From the NCBI RefSeq assembly GCF_003326755.1, contig NZ_JPWH01000009.1:1-64000 (forward strand): DNA of 64,000 nt. Reading direction: 5' to 3'. This document shows, piece after piece, positions 8,764 through 17,547 of the stretch. This stretch comes from Thalassospira profundimaris. GTDB lineage: Bacteria; Pseudomonadota; Alphaproteobacteria; Rhodospirillales; Thalassospiraceae. The position numbers and the translations under genes are program-made. The notes beneath the pieces were generated by a model. That model was not told the origin of the DNA, did no database searches, and saw nothing but the letters and a program-made list of their open reading frames with translations. The first letter of the stretch is position 1; every line of letters begins with the position of its first letter.

Positions 8764-10058
8764 TGGAAGTCATTCTTGCCTTCGGCCTTTTGATCGGTCT
8801 TATCCTTGGCGGGTTTTGGGTGCAATTCTCCGTTTCGACGGCGGGACTGTTCTATATCTGGTTGCTAAATGGTTTTTCGGGCTGGAAGGCGCTGGGGCTG
8901 GTGAGTTGGGGGGCTGCCAACAGCTTTACTCTGGCAGCTATTCCGTTATTTGTTTTTATGGCGGAAATTCTTCTGGGCAGCGGCTTGAGTGCCCGTCTTT
9001 ATAATGGTGTCGCACCCTTTTTCCGCTGGCTTCCTGGTGGGTTGCTGCATACCAATATTGCCGGGTGCGGGATTTTTGCGGCCATTTCGGGGGGGAGTGC
9101 CCCGACTGCTGCGGCCATGTCAACGGTTGCCCTGCCGGAACTATCCGAACGTGGTTATAATCGTCGCATCGTGGCGGGATCGCTGGCTGCTGGCGGAACG
9201 CTCGGGATTTTGATCCCGCCCTCCATTACCATGATCATCTATGCGACCTTTACCGAAACATCTATTGCCCATCTGTTTGCGGCCGGGCTTGTTCCGGGCA
9301 TTTTGCTGGCATTGGCCTATATGGGCTTTATCATGCTGCGTGTCTGGCGCAATCCGTCATTGGTGCCCGTCGAGCGGACCGTTTCCAGCCCCGGAGAGTT
9401 ACGTCGTGCTGCTTGCGATATATTGCCGTTTTTACTGCTGATTGTTGTTGTTCTGGGCAGCATATATGGTGGTTTGGCGACGCCGACGGAAGCTGGTGCA
9501 ATCGGGGTGGTTGGGGCATTGATGATTGCCACCCTTTATCGTCGCATGTCCAAAAACATGATAACAGAGGCCATTTCACGCACCTTGCGGATGAGCGGCA
9601 ATATCCTTTTCATCGTTTTTACGTCGATGATTTTCGCTTATGCGACAGCCTTGTCCGGTGTTGGTGATCATTTGGCGCATTGGCTGGAGGCTTCCGGCTA
9701 TTCCAAATTCGTCTTCCTGCTGATGATTATGGTCGTTTTCACCATTCTTGGATGCTTTATGGAAGGTTTGGGGATGATTGCGATTATCGTTCCCGTGATC
9801 TTTCCCGCCCTGATGGCAATGGGCGTTGATCCGGTCTGGTTTGGCGTATTTGTCGTGATTTTGGTGGAACTGGGGCAGTTGACGCCTCCTTTGGGCGTTA
9901 TCCTGTTTGTTGTGGCCAGTTCGTCAAACAAGGTGACGGTTGAGGATGTTGCCTTGGGGGTTGCCCCCTTCTTTGGCATCATCTTTCTTTTCATTCTGCT
10001 TCTCATTGCCGTTCCTGAAATTGCATTGTGGTTTCCATCCTGGAGCCTAGGAGGATAA
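8763..10058 (+). CDS. dctM: TRAP transporter large permease (DctM family)
   Basis: This 431-residue sodium-coupled permease has about 11-12 hydrophobic helices. Family marks are the early IPLFVFMAEILLGSGL region, the serine- and glycine-rich SGGSAPTAAAMSTVALPEL re-entrant segment and ILIPPSITMIIYA, mirrored in the second half by ELGQLTPPLGVILFVVAS. Its start overlaps the dctQ stop. With 7259 and 8239 it forms a complete TRAP system of the DctPQM type. Confidence 0.94.
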   Translation: MEVILAFGLLIGLILGGFWVQFSVSTAGLFYIWLLNGFSGWKALGLVSWGAANSFTLAAIPLFVFMAEILLGSGLSARLYNGVAPFFRWLPGGLLHTNIAGCGIFAAISGGSAPTAAAMSTVALPELSERGYNRRIVAGSLAAGGTLGILIPPSITMIIYATFTETSIAHLFAAGLVPGILLALAYMGFIMLRVWRNPSLVPVERTVSSPGELRRAACDILPFLLLIVVVLGSIYGGLATPTEAGAIGVVGALMIATLYRRMSKNMITEAISRTLRMSGNILFIVFTSMIFAYATALSGVGDHLAHWLEASGYSKFVFLLMIMVVFTILGCFMEGLGMIAIIVPVIFPALMAMGVDPVWFGVFVVILVELGQLTPPLGVILFVVASSSNKVTVEDVALGVAPFFGIIFLFILLLIAVPEIALWFPSWSLGG

Positions 10059-10061
10059 AAT

Positions 10062-11009
10062 ATGAGTTATCCGTTTCCAGAGCCCGTTGTGATTGACGCA
10101 ACGGTTTTTACTGAATTGCCCGAGGTTTTCCGGCGGCGAAATACCAGTTCCTATTGGGCGGAACGTAACCGTCGGGGGGCGGCGGTAGATTGTTTTCTTG
10201 AGGGGCCGTCATTTGACAGGGATGGCAATCTGTATTTTGTCGATATTCCCTTCGGACGTATTTTCAGGGCAGAACCAGATGGTGTGATCAGCCAGATTGC
10301 TGAATATGACGGTCAGCCCAACGGTTTGAAAATTCATCAGGATGGACGGATTTTTATCGCCGACTTTCAGAACGGCATCATGTTGCTTGATCCGGCAACC
10401 GGTGCCGTAACGCCCGCACTTCGCGATGCTGAATCCGAGGGCTTCAAAGGATGCAATGACTTGCATTTTGATCGCAACGGCGTGCTTTATTTTACCGATC
10501 AGGGGCAGACAGGTTTGCAGGACCCGACAGGGCGCGTATTTCGCTGGAACCCCGATAGCGGTGAGTTGCGCTGTTTGATTGACAAGGTGCCCAGCCCGAA
10601 TGGCCTGGTGCTTGATCTGGCAGAGCATGTTTTGTATTTGGCCGTGACACGGGCAAATGCCGTTTGGCGGCTGCCTTTGTCACCCAGCAATCGCGTGGTA
10701 AAGGCGGGCCTGTTTTTGCAATTCAGCGGCGGTCGGGCCGGGCCGGATGGTCTGGCGCTGACCGATGCCGGGGGTGTTGTGGTTTGCCAGACCGGAATGG
10801 GCCTGGTATGGGTCCATGATGCCCTGGGACGACCCATTGCAGTTGTGCGATCTCCGCGAGGACTGGGGACAACCAATTGTGCGTTTGGTGGCCCTGATAA
10901 CCGGACGCTTTACATTACGGAATCTGACACGGGGACAATCCTCAAGGCGGAATTTGCGCCTGAACTGGGTATTAAAGGGCACGCCATGTATTCAGGGCAT
11001 GGTGTATAA
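10062..11009 (+). CDS. SMP-30/gluconolactonase family lactonase
   Basis: This is a 315-residue six-bladed beta-propeller hydrolase. The metal ligands expected of the family can be seen: the Glu of FLEGPSFD near residue 47, the Asn and Asp of the CNDLHFDRNG blade, and the Asp of GPDGLALTDAGG near 230. Family members open sugar or aromatic-derived lactones. It begins three bases after dctM behind TAGGAGGATAAAAT, so it is co-expressed with the TRAP system. Two different lactonase folds in one operon suggest successive or alternative lactone substrates. Confidence 0.88.
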   Translation: MSYPFPEPVVIDATVFTELPEVFRRRNTSSYWAERNRRGAAVDCFLEGPSFDRDGNLYFVDIPFGRIFRAEPDGVISQIAEYDGQPNGLKIHQDGRIFIADFQNGIMLLDPATGAVTPALRDAESEGFKGCNDLHFDRNGVLYFTDQGQTGLQDPTGRVFRWNPDSGELRCLIDKVPSPNGLVLDLAEHVLYLAVTRANAVWRLPLSPSNRVVKAGLFLQFSGGRAGPDGLALTDAGGVVVCQTGMGLVWVHDALGRPIAVVRSPRGLGTTNCAFGGPDNRTLYITESDTGTILKAEFAPELGIKGHAMYSGHGV

Positions 11010-11064
11010 TGCTGATCTGATCTATGACGACATGGGGCCGGATATTTGCGCCCTGATTGCGAAG

Positions 11065-11094
11065 AAGCCACTCAAAATAACGGGTGGCTTTTCC
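11065..11094. terminator. Bidirectional terminator between convergent genes
   Basis: The arms AAGCCACTC (11065-11073) and GGGTGGCTT (11082-11090) pair over nine bases with one wobble, around an eight-base loop. A short T run follows on +. The hairpin sits between the ends of the plus-strand lactonase and the minus-strand oxidase and can serve both. Confidence 0.65.
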
Positions 11095-11102
11095 GTTTGG
11101 GG

Positions 11103-12245
11103 TCATAATTGCATAAGAATGTCAGGCGTTAATTCATCGATAGTGCGTTTCCCCAGTAAACCCATGTCACGATGCAGTTCGGATTTCATAATTTCGATTG
11201 CATTTCCAACACCGTTTAAGCCATCTGCGACTGCGGCATAAAGGAAGGGGCGCCCGATAAAAACAAAGGATGCCCCAAGCGCGATTGCCTTGATAACATC
11301 TGTGCCGCGACGAAAACCGCCATCAATCATAACCGGGATGTTACCCGCAGCCGTGACTGCCCCGGAAAGGACACGCAACGGGGAGACTGTTCCGTCAAGC
11401 TGACGCCCGCCATGATTTGACAAAATAATCCCGTCACAGCCAAGGGCTGCAATTTCCTGTATGTCCGGACCCGCCAGAACGCCTTTGACAACCAGTTTAC
11501 CCTGCCATTGATCCCGGATCAGCTTTAAATGATCCAGGTTCAGGTGATCTTTCCGACCGAAATCACGCGCAACATTGCGTGACATGATCGGGGCGCTGCG
11601 TGTTGCATATGAATTTTCAAAATGCGGCATCCCTTTGCCTAACAGAGTGCGCGCGAATGTCCCAAAGACCCATCCCGGATGTGTTCCGAATTGCCACAGG
11701 ACTTTGGGGGTGAACCGAAGAGGGGTGGAAAAACCGGCCCGGATGTTGTTTTCGCGATTGGCGAGAACTGCTGTATCGACGGTGATGACAAGCGTATGGA
11801 AGCCGGTGCGCGCTACGCGGGCGACAAGATCGCGAATTTTGTCCTCTTCACCAGGCAAATAGGCCTGAAACCAGCAGTCCGGGTTGGTTTGGTAAACTTC
11901 TTCCATCCGGGTCAGGGATGATCCACTCAGAATCATCGGGATATTTTGTTCGCCTGCAGCCTGTGCAAGTGCATTGTCCCCGTCATAAGCCATAAGGGCG
12001 GCAATGCCCATCGGGGCAATGCCAAAGGGGGCTGCATATGTTTTGGAAAACAGGCTAGCGGAGATGTGACGCTCGGAAACACCGCGCAAAACGCGCGGAA
12101 CAAAGCCCCATTTGTGAAAAGCGGCCCTGTTGTCGTGCAGGGACGCCGATGTTTCCGCAGCACTGGAGATGTAGGTATACAGGGGGTGCGGAAGGCGGCT
12201 GCGTGCAGCCGCCTCATAGTCGTCAAGGCACAGGAAGTTCGTCAT
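11103..12245 (-). CDS. FMN-dependent alpha-hydroxyacid oxidase/dehydrogenase (LldD/GOX family)
   Basis: This 380-residue TIM-barrel flavoenzyme oxidises an L-2-hydroxyacid to the 2-oxoacid. The active-site segment SNHGGRQLDG is complete (His278, Arg281), FMN-phosphate residues lie in IDGGFRRGTD and IGRPFLY, and Lys254 is in VVKGVLAG. L-lactate dehydrogenase, glycolate oxidase and mandelate dehydrogenase share this fold. The local context (lactonases, an aldolase, acid transporters) suggests a sugar-acid- or dicarboxylate-derived hydroxyacid rather than lactate. It is last in the minus-strand run and overlaps the tctA stop by four bases. Confidence 0.92.
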   Translation of the reverse strand: MTNFLCLDDYEAAARSRLPHPLYTYISSAAETSASLHDNRAAFHKWGFVPRVLRGVSERHISASLFSKTYAAPFGIAPMGIAALMAYDGDNALAQAAGEQNIPMILSGSSLTRMEEVYQTNPDCWFQAYLPGEEDKIRDLVARVARTGFHTLVITVDTAVLANRENNIRAGFSTPLRFTPKVLWQFGTHPGWVFGTFARTLLGKGMPHFENSYATRSAPIMSRNVARDFGRKDHLNLDHLKLIRDQWQGKLVVKGVLAGPDIQEIAALGCDGIILSNHGGRQLDGTVSPLRVLSGAVTAAGNIPVMIDGGFRRGTDVIKAIALGASFVFIGRPFLYAAVADGLNGVGNAIEIMKSELHRDMGLLGKRTIDELTPDILMQL

Positions 12246-13756
12246 TGGCCTGAAGAGGCGTTGTCTGATTTACGGGCTCTGATCACGCGCATGACCAGTG
12301 GGCAAACAATGACACCGACTGTGATGGCAATGATGATCTGGCTTGTAGTGTTCTGCCATAGCGTTGACCAGTCATTGCGGCCAATGCGGAGTGCCAGGCG
12401 CAGGTTTTCTTCGGCGAAGCTGCCCAGGATGAGACCCAGAACCACAGGGGGAAGCGGGAATCTCAGTTTGTCCATGAAATATCCGACCAGGCCAAAGCCA
12501 AGGGTCAGATAAACATCAAACATCCGTCCGTTGATCGAATAAACCCCGATAAAGACCAGCGCGATGATAATGGCGCCCAGCATCGGTCGCGGCAGGCGAA
12601 GCACCTGGGCAAAGCTGTTGGTTGCCAGTGATCCGCCAAGGAAAATCAGCAATATCGCCCCAAACAGGAATTGCCACATAAACCCGAAAACAAGGTCGGG
12701 ATTATCGCGAAACAGCATGGGGCCGGGTTGCAGGCCATGAATAAGAAGACCACCCAACATGACAGCGGCAACCGATGTTCCCGGTACGCCCAGCGTCAGG
12801 GCGGGGATCATGGCAGATGCCGTGTCGGCATTGTTGGCCGTTTCGGATGCCGCGACACCTTCAGGTTCACCTTTGCCCCATTCCGACGGATTTTTGGCCG
12901 CGCGTCGGGCTTCGTTATAGCTCAGAAATGCTGCCATCGAACCACCGGCACCGGGCAGAATGCCAATCAGAACACCGATGACACTTGAACGCAGCCAGGT
13001 TTTCCAGAAACCCAGCATCTGGGGAATGGCCTTCCAGATGCTGCCGGTTCCCAGATTGAATTTATCGGTTGTTGCCTCAAGATGGGCATTTTCAAGAAGG
13101 TCAATAGCGGGCGGAAGGGCATAAAGCCCGACCAGCAGAACAACGATATTAATACCGTCCAGCAGTTCCAGGTGGCCAAAGGTAAGGCGTTCATACCCTG
13201 TGATGGTGTCCAGCCCGACGATCGATACCGTAACCCCGAATGCGGCACTGATCAGGCCCTTGATCGGATCGCCGCCAAGCAAAAAGACAATCGAGGACAG
13301 GCCAAAAACAGCAACCCAGAAGATTTCGGCCGGGCCGAACAGCAGCGTTACCTGTGCCAATGGGGGGGCAAGCAGCATCAAAACAATGGCAGAGACAATG
13401 CCGCCGATCGCCGATGAGACAACAGCAACCTGAAGGGCAAAACCGCCACGCCCGGATTGTGCCATTGGATAGCCATCAAATGTGGTTGCGACGGCTGCCG
13501 GCGTGCCGGGAATGCGCAACAGCACCGCAGGAATGGCGCCGCCATACATGGCACCGTTATAGATACCGGCCATCATTCCCAAGGCGACCAGCGGGTCAAG
13601 ACCAAAGGTGAACGGGATCAGAACCGATATTGCCATTGTCGCGCTGAGGCCGGGAAGGGCGCCGACACAGATACCGGCGGTAACGCCAATAACAACAGAT
13701 AAAAGGTTGGCCCAGCCCAGCACCTGCGGCAGAGCATCGAGAAGATTGGAATACAT
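12242..13756 (-). CDS. tctA: Tripartite tricarboxylate transporter large permease TctA
   Basis: This 504-residue membrane protein has about 12 helices. The family signatures are clear: GALPGLSATMAISVLIPFTFGLDP near the start, YGGAIPAVLLRIPGTPAAVATTFDGYP, and the repeat GILPGAGGSMAAFLSYNEARR in the second half. It imports an organic acid with protons or sodium, fed by a TctC receptor. It lies 16 bases from tctB and overlaps the oxidase gene downstream. Confidence 0.95.
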   Translation of the reverse strand: MYSNLLDALPQVLGWANLLSVVIGVTAGICVGALPGLSATMAISVLIPFTFGLDPLVALGMMAGIYNGAMYGGAIPAVLLRIPGTPAAVATTFDGYPMAQSGRGGFALQVAVVSSAIGGIVSAIVLMLLAPPLAQVTLLFGPAEIFWVAVFGLSSIVFLLGGDPIKGLISAAFGVTVSIVGLDTITGYERLTFGHLELLDGINIVVLLVGLYALPPAIDLLENAHLEATTDKFNLGTGSIWKAIPQMLGFWKTWLRSSVIGVLIGILPGAGGSMAAFLSYNEARRAAKNPSEWGKGEPEGVAASETANNADTASAMIPALTLGVPGTSVAAVMLGGLLIHGLQPGPMLFRDNPDLVFGFMWQFLFGAILLIFLGGSLATNSFAQVLRLPRPMLGAIIIALVFIGVYSINGRMFDVYLTLGFGLVGYFMDKLRFPLPPVVLGLILGSFAEENLRLALRIGRNDWSTLWQNTTSQIIIAITVGVIVCPLVMRVIRARKSDNASSGQ

Positions 13757-13772
13757 GTCGAATGCTCCGGCG

Positions 13773-14228
13773 TCAGGACTGGAAGAATTCGGGCGGGAGG
13801 CTCTGATTCATGAGAACCAGAAAGATCAGGGCAATGCCGCCAACGAAAATCAATGTTGCAAGTGCAATACCCTTAAGCTTGCGATAGCCAAAAAGCCATG
13901 AAACCACGGGCAGCATTAAAAGAGTTGAGGTATAGAAACCTGCATTTGCAACCGAGATCACATAGCCCGCGACGCATGCCACAACCAAAGCAAATCGCGG
14001 CAGCGATGTGAAAACCGGATTTACAGATACAGCACCCGATTTGATAAGGTTGCGCAGGATCATAAGTGCCGACAGGCCAATGATTGTGCATAACATGGCT
14101 ACCGGAAGGAGGGCGCTCATATAGGGCATGTCTGTCACTTTGGTGAGCAGCCATGCGGCCACGGCGATCAATACAACGCCCGCAATATTGTCCGGATGCA
14201 ATATGCGTGAACCGGTTTGGTTCGTCAT
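13773..14228 (-). CDS. tctB: Tripartite tricarboxylate transporter small permease TctB
   Basis: This 151-residue protein has four hydrophobic segments and the usual TctB layout. It begins with a short cytoplasmic N-terminus (HPDNIAG) and ends with a helix pair around YRKLKGIALATLIFVGGIALIFLVLMN-type sequence. TctB is poorly conserved, so the assignment rests largely on its position between tctC and tctA. The ATG at 14228 follows a GAGAGACC ribosome site. Confidence 0.88.
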   Translation of the reverse strand: MTNQTGSRILHPDNIAGVVLIAVAAWLLTKVTDMPYMSALLPVAMLCTIIGLSALMILRNLIKSGAVSVNPVFTSLPRFALVVACVAGYVISVANAGFYTSTLLMLPVVSWLFGYRKLKGIALATLIFVGGIALIFLVLMNQSLPPEFFQS

Positions 14229-14345
14229 GATGCAGGTCTCTCGATCAGTTGATATTTGGCTGCCTGACGATGCAGATGTCGCGCGTCGGGGAAGTCTGCC
14301 GGTCTTGGCATCTTCCAGGCAAACCGGGGGTGTCGTTTGGGAATA

Positions 14346-14380
14346 GCTGCCAAAGAGGTTATCTGAACCTCTTTGGCAGC
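14346..14380 (-). terminator. Perfect 15-bp hairpin between tctC and tctB
   Basis: GCTGCCAAAGAGGTT (14346-14360) and AACCTCTTTGGCAGC (14366-14380) pair perfectly around a five-base loop. No T run follows on the minus strand, so it is more likely an attenuator or mRNA-protecting structure that raises binding protein over permease than a full terminator. Confidence 0.6.
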
Positions 14381-14413
14381 AGTCATGTCAGGAGAGTGTT
14401 CCCATCTCGCCTG

Positions 14414-15364
14414 TTATTTCCAGGGCGTGGTTTCCCAAACCTTTTTGGCGAAATCATACTGCTCATGGGTCAGGGCTTTGAAGTCGTCGCCCAGTGTCAG
14501 GTTGACCGGGTTGCCTGAAGCAACCATCGCTTTCGAGAATTCGGGGTCGTCGTAAGCTTTTTTGAAGGCATCCAGAAGTTTTTGACGAACATCATCAGGA
14601 AGCCCCTTGGGGGCAACAAATCCACGCAAGGATCCGTTGACGACATTATACCCCTGTTCGGCAAAAGTCGGGATGTCATCTGCCAGGCTGGAGCGTTCCT
14701 TCGTTGCCAGGCCAATGACGTTGAGTTCGTCCCGGAAGCCCAGAATTTCGGACAGGTTGAAGATGCCCATTGCAACATGACCGCCCATTACTGCGGTACG
14801 TGCCGGTGCAGACCCTTTGAAAGGCGCAATGGTGAACTGGGCACCGGTATCCTCCTGGAGGCGCACCAGGAAGAGGTGATCGTCACCTCCCAGGCTTGAC
14901 ATACCAACGGTGACGGCACCGGGATCGGCCTTGGCAGCTTTGATCAGCTTGTCCATCGTGTCGATCTCGCTGTCCTTGGCCGTCACGATCACGTTGGGAT
15001 CATCGACCACATTGGCAAGATAGGTAAAACTATCGGCAGAATAAGCGGCATTCCGGTCAAGTGTGCGTGCCATCATGCCAGGCAGGTTAAACGTGCCAAG
15101 CGTGTATCCATCGGGTTTTGCCTTGGCAACTTCGGTAACGCCGATCTGGCCGCTGGCACCCGGGACATTCTTGACGACCACAGTTGCCCCATCGCCCAGA
15201 TAGCGCTCCAGAAATGGTGCGACGGTACGCGCCATCACATCGGTGCCACCTCCGGCCGCATAACCGACGATGATTTCGATCTTCTTTTCAGGGTATTGCG
15301 CAAATGCGCTTGATGTGAACGCCGTGACAAAGCAAGCGGCGGCCAAAAGAGTTTTGAGTTTCAT
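14414..15364 (-). CDS. tctC: Tripartite tricarboxylate transporter substrate-binding protein TctC
   Basis: This 316-residue periplasmic receptor has a signal peptide ending SSAFAQ. It carries GYAAGGGTDVMARTV, PGASGQIGVTEVAKAKPDG and the family's conserved FKGSAPARTAVMGGH ligand loop. The start at 15364 is set by GGGAGGAAAC; the longer frame adds 25 residues with no family match. It stands first in its run, before tctB and tctA, as is usual. It closely resembles the orphan receptor at 6219. Confidence 0.93.
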   Translation of the reverse strand: MKLKTLLAAACFVTAFTSSAFAQYPEKKIEIIVGYAAGGGTDVMARTVAPFLERYLGDGATVVVKNVPGASGQIGVTEVAKAKPDGYTLGTFNLPGMMARTLDRNAAYSADSFTYLANVVDDPNVIVTAKDSEIDTMDKLIKAAKADPGAVTVGMSSLGGDDHLFLVRLQEDTGAQFTIAPFKGSAPARTAVMGGHVAMGIFNLSEILGFRDELNVIGLATKERSSLADDIPTFAEQGYNVVNGSLRGFVAPKGLPDDVRQKLLDAFKKAYDDPEFSKAMVASGNPVNLTLGDDFKALTHEQYDFAKKVWETTPWK

Positions 15365-15575
15365 TTTAGTTTCCTCCCTTATTTTCATATTCAACCCTAC
15401 ATCACGCTTTTTTGTTAATGAAAGAGAATAAAAATTCATTATAGCGACAGTTTATCTAACTTTATGACGAAGGGTCGGGTGTGTTTGACTGTTGCGGTTG
15501 GTGATTCCTGTGTTCTCTGTTGCAAGTCTTTTTGATGTTTCCCGTGTTTCAGGCGGGAGACCATGTTGGGGACGA

Positions 15576-15628
15576 CCCCTGCCAGCCAGTTAGTTGGCCG
15601 GGTGGGATGGCCTGGGGGCTGGCAGGGG
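15576..15628 (-). other. Long hairpin after the aldolase gene
   Basis: CCCCTGCCAGCC (15576-15587) and GGCTGGCAGGGG (15617-15628) form a perfect 12-bp stem around 29 bases, which contain a smaller GGCC...GGCC stem. It lies 3' of the minus-strand aldolase and 5' of tctC. There is no T tract, so an mRNA 3'-end-stabilising structure or a weak terminator is likely. The rest of 15365-15644 is AT-rich near 15400-15460 and probably holds the tctC promoter. Confidence 0.5.
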
Positions 15629-15644
15629 CAGTATTCCGGGCTGG

Positions 15645-16325
15645 TCAGGCCGAAATGATTTCGACACCTGCGTTGGCAAGGGCCTTGTCTACCCAGGAGC
15701 GATCATTGGTGCGTTGCCTGATTTGTTCCATCTGGCGTTCTTCGGCATCCTGTTTGGCCAGTGTTGCTTGCAGAATACCGGGTGCTTCGGCGACTGGCAC
15801 AGACAACACCCCGTCGGCATCGCCCAGGACGAGGTCGCCTGCTTCAATGATCATGCCATCAATCGAGATCGTCGAATTGATTTCGCCCGGGCCGAACTTG
15901 TAGGGGCCTCGATGGGTGACGCCGACGGCATATGTTGGCAGGTTCACACGGCGAAAAGCATCAAGATCACGCAGGCAGCCATACAGAACAAAACCGGCAA
16001 CGCCACGGTTAACGGCATGGGCAAGCATCAATTCTCCCATCAGGGCGTTATTAAGGTCGCCAGCCCCGTCAACCACGATGATGTCGCCCGGTTCGGCCAT
16101 ATCAATGGCCTTGTGCAGCATGAGATTGTCGCCTGGCCGGCATTTTACGGTAATTGCCGGCCCCACCAGTACGCCATCGGTGTGCATCGGGCGCAGTTTG
16201 GTGCCACCTGCATAAAGTCGGCTCATGCAGTCGCTGACATTTGCAACGGGCAGAACACGGAATTTTTCGACCAGCTCGGCTGAAATTTTCTGTTTACGCG
16301 GGAAAATACGATTTCCAACAGTCAT
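15645..16325 (-). CDS. RraA-like protein / HMG-CHA aldolase family
   Basis: This 226-residue protein belongs to the RraA/demethylmenaquinone-methyltransferase-like superfamily. The GDIIVVDGAGDLNNALMGEL segment and the Arg-Asp of GCLRDLD match the pyruvate- and metal-binding site of the 4-hydroxy-4-methyl-2-oxoglutarate aldolases, so an aldolase is more likely than an RNase E inhibitor. Such enzymes split a 4-hydroxy-2-oxoacid to pyruvate plus a second oxoacid, which suits the oxidase and dehydrogenase beside it. The start at 16325 (MTVGNRIF) has GAGGAAAC before it; the longer frame adds 72 unrelated residues. Confidence 0.85.
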   Translation of the reverse strand: MTVGNRIFPRKQKISAELVEKFRVLPVANVSDCMSRLYAGGTKLRPMHTDGVLVGPAITVKCRPGDNLMLHKAIDMAEPGDIIVVDGAGDLNNALMGELMLAHAVNRGVAGFVLYGCLRDLDAFRRVNLPTYAVGVTHRGPYKFGPGEINSTISIDGMIIEAGDLVLGDADGVLSVPVAEAPGILQATLAKQDAEERQMEQIRQRTNDRSWVDKALANAGVEIISA

Positions 16326-16347
16326 TGTGTTTCCTCTTGCCGGATGT

Positions 16348-17370
16348 TTATGCGTTGAGCGCTGTTTTTGACAGTCGCGCTTTTCCCGTCGTGAATATCT
16401 CGGGATTGACGATCCGCTCCTGGGCAATTTCCTCGCCATCAAGAAGCTTGATAATACCTTCGACGGCCAGGACCCCGACACGGCGGCCCGCCCCAGCAGT
16501 GACACCGCCGACATGCGGCGTGACAACAACTGTTCGCTCATTCATCAGGGGATTGTTTTGTGCGGGAGGTTCCTGCTCGAATGTATCAAGTCCGGCCCCG
16601 GCAATGTGCCCGCTTTGAAGGGCGGGCAACAGGGCTGCTTCGTCAATCAGGCCGCCACGTGCGGTGTTTATCAGATAGCTCTGCGGGTTCATGGATTGCA
16701 GGCTTTGGGCATTGATCAAATGCCGGGTAGCGGGCAGTAACGGGCAGTGCAGGCTGACAATATCGGAGATGGCCAGCAATTCTTCGACCGTGGCGACGCG
16801 TTTGATATTTTCTGTGTTAAAAAGGGCTTCGTCGGCCATCGGGTCATAGGCGATGACATTTAAGCCAAGTCCCGATGCAAGACGTGCCGTGTGGCGGGCA
16901 ATGGCACCAAAACCCACCAGACCCAGTGTCTTTCCGGCAATTTCAACACCAAGAAACCCGGCTTTTTCCCATCTGCCATCGCGAAGTCCGCGATCAAGCG
17001 GCACAATCTGTTTTACGGTTGCCAAAAGTAACGCAATGGTGTGTTCAGCCACAGAAAGCGCATTGGCACCAGGGGCACGCACGACGGCAATCCCGCGTTT
17101 GCTGGCCGCATCAACGTCAATATTGTCAACTCCGGCACCATGTTTGGAAATCACTTTGAGATCGGGTGCCGCATCCATGATATGGGCACCGATTTTTCCC
17201 ATACGCGATATAACGCCCTGAGGACGATAGCGTGTTAAATGATCAATCAGGACATCGTCTGACGGATAGGGCGGTGTATGGATTTTGTGAATTCCGGCTT
17301 TTTCGATCAGTGCGGATGCTTCCTGATCAAGATCGGGGCCGGTAACAAGGATATTCACAGATTCGGTCAT
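16348..17370 (-). CDS. D-isomer-specific 2-hydroxyacid dehydrogenase
   Basis: This is a 340-residue NAD(P)-dependent oxidoreductase of the phosphoglycerate-dehydrogenase type. The nucleotide-binding loop GLVGFGAIARHTA lies near residue 155, and the catalytic residues are Arg in NTARGGLIDE, Glu in LDTFEQEPP and His in TPHVGG. It interconverts a D-2-hydroxyacid and a 2-oxoacid. It lies 22 bases before the aldolase and is the first gene of the minus-strand run divergent from LysR. The start at 17370 (MTESVNILVTGP) is chosen because the 119 extra residues of the longest frame resemble nothing and would run through the promoter and into the LysR gene. Confidence 0.9.
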   Translation of the reverse strand: MTESVNILVTGPDLDQEASALIEKAGIHKIHTPPYPSDDVLIDHLTRYRPQGVISRMGKIGAHIMDAAPDLKVISKHGAGVDNIDVDAASKRGIAVVRAPGANALSVAEHTIALLLATVKQIVPLDRGLRDGRWEKAGFLGVEIAGKTLGLVGFGAIARHTARLASGLGLNVIAYDPMADEALFNTENIKRVATVEELLAISDIVSLHCPLLPATRHLINAQSLQSMNPQSYLINTARGGLIDEAALLPALQSGHIAGAGLDTFEQEPPAQNNPLMNERTVVVTPHVGGVTAGAGRRVGVLAVEGIIKLLDGEEIAQERIVNPEIFTTGKARLSKTALNA

Positions 17371-17547
17371 TTTCCCACTCCGTAAAACGGCAGCGGATCG
17401 AGATAACCCCGCATGCTTCTTCCCTAATGCAATTCTTGTTTGATGCGCTTTTTCAGCTCCCCTGATGATTAACGATAGATTATTTTTATAAAAGCGAATA
17501 TTATTTCCGGATAAATTAAGTATTTCTGGATTAGTGGGGTTGGTGCA

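Noticed and set aside
15645-16325. RNase E inhibitor RraA
   Set aside because: The Arg-Asp pyruvate/metal motif and the catabolic neighbours favour the aldolase branch of the family.
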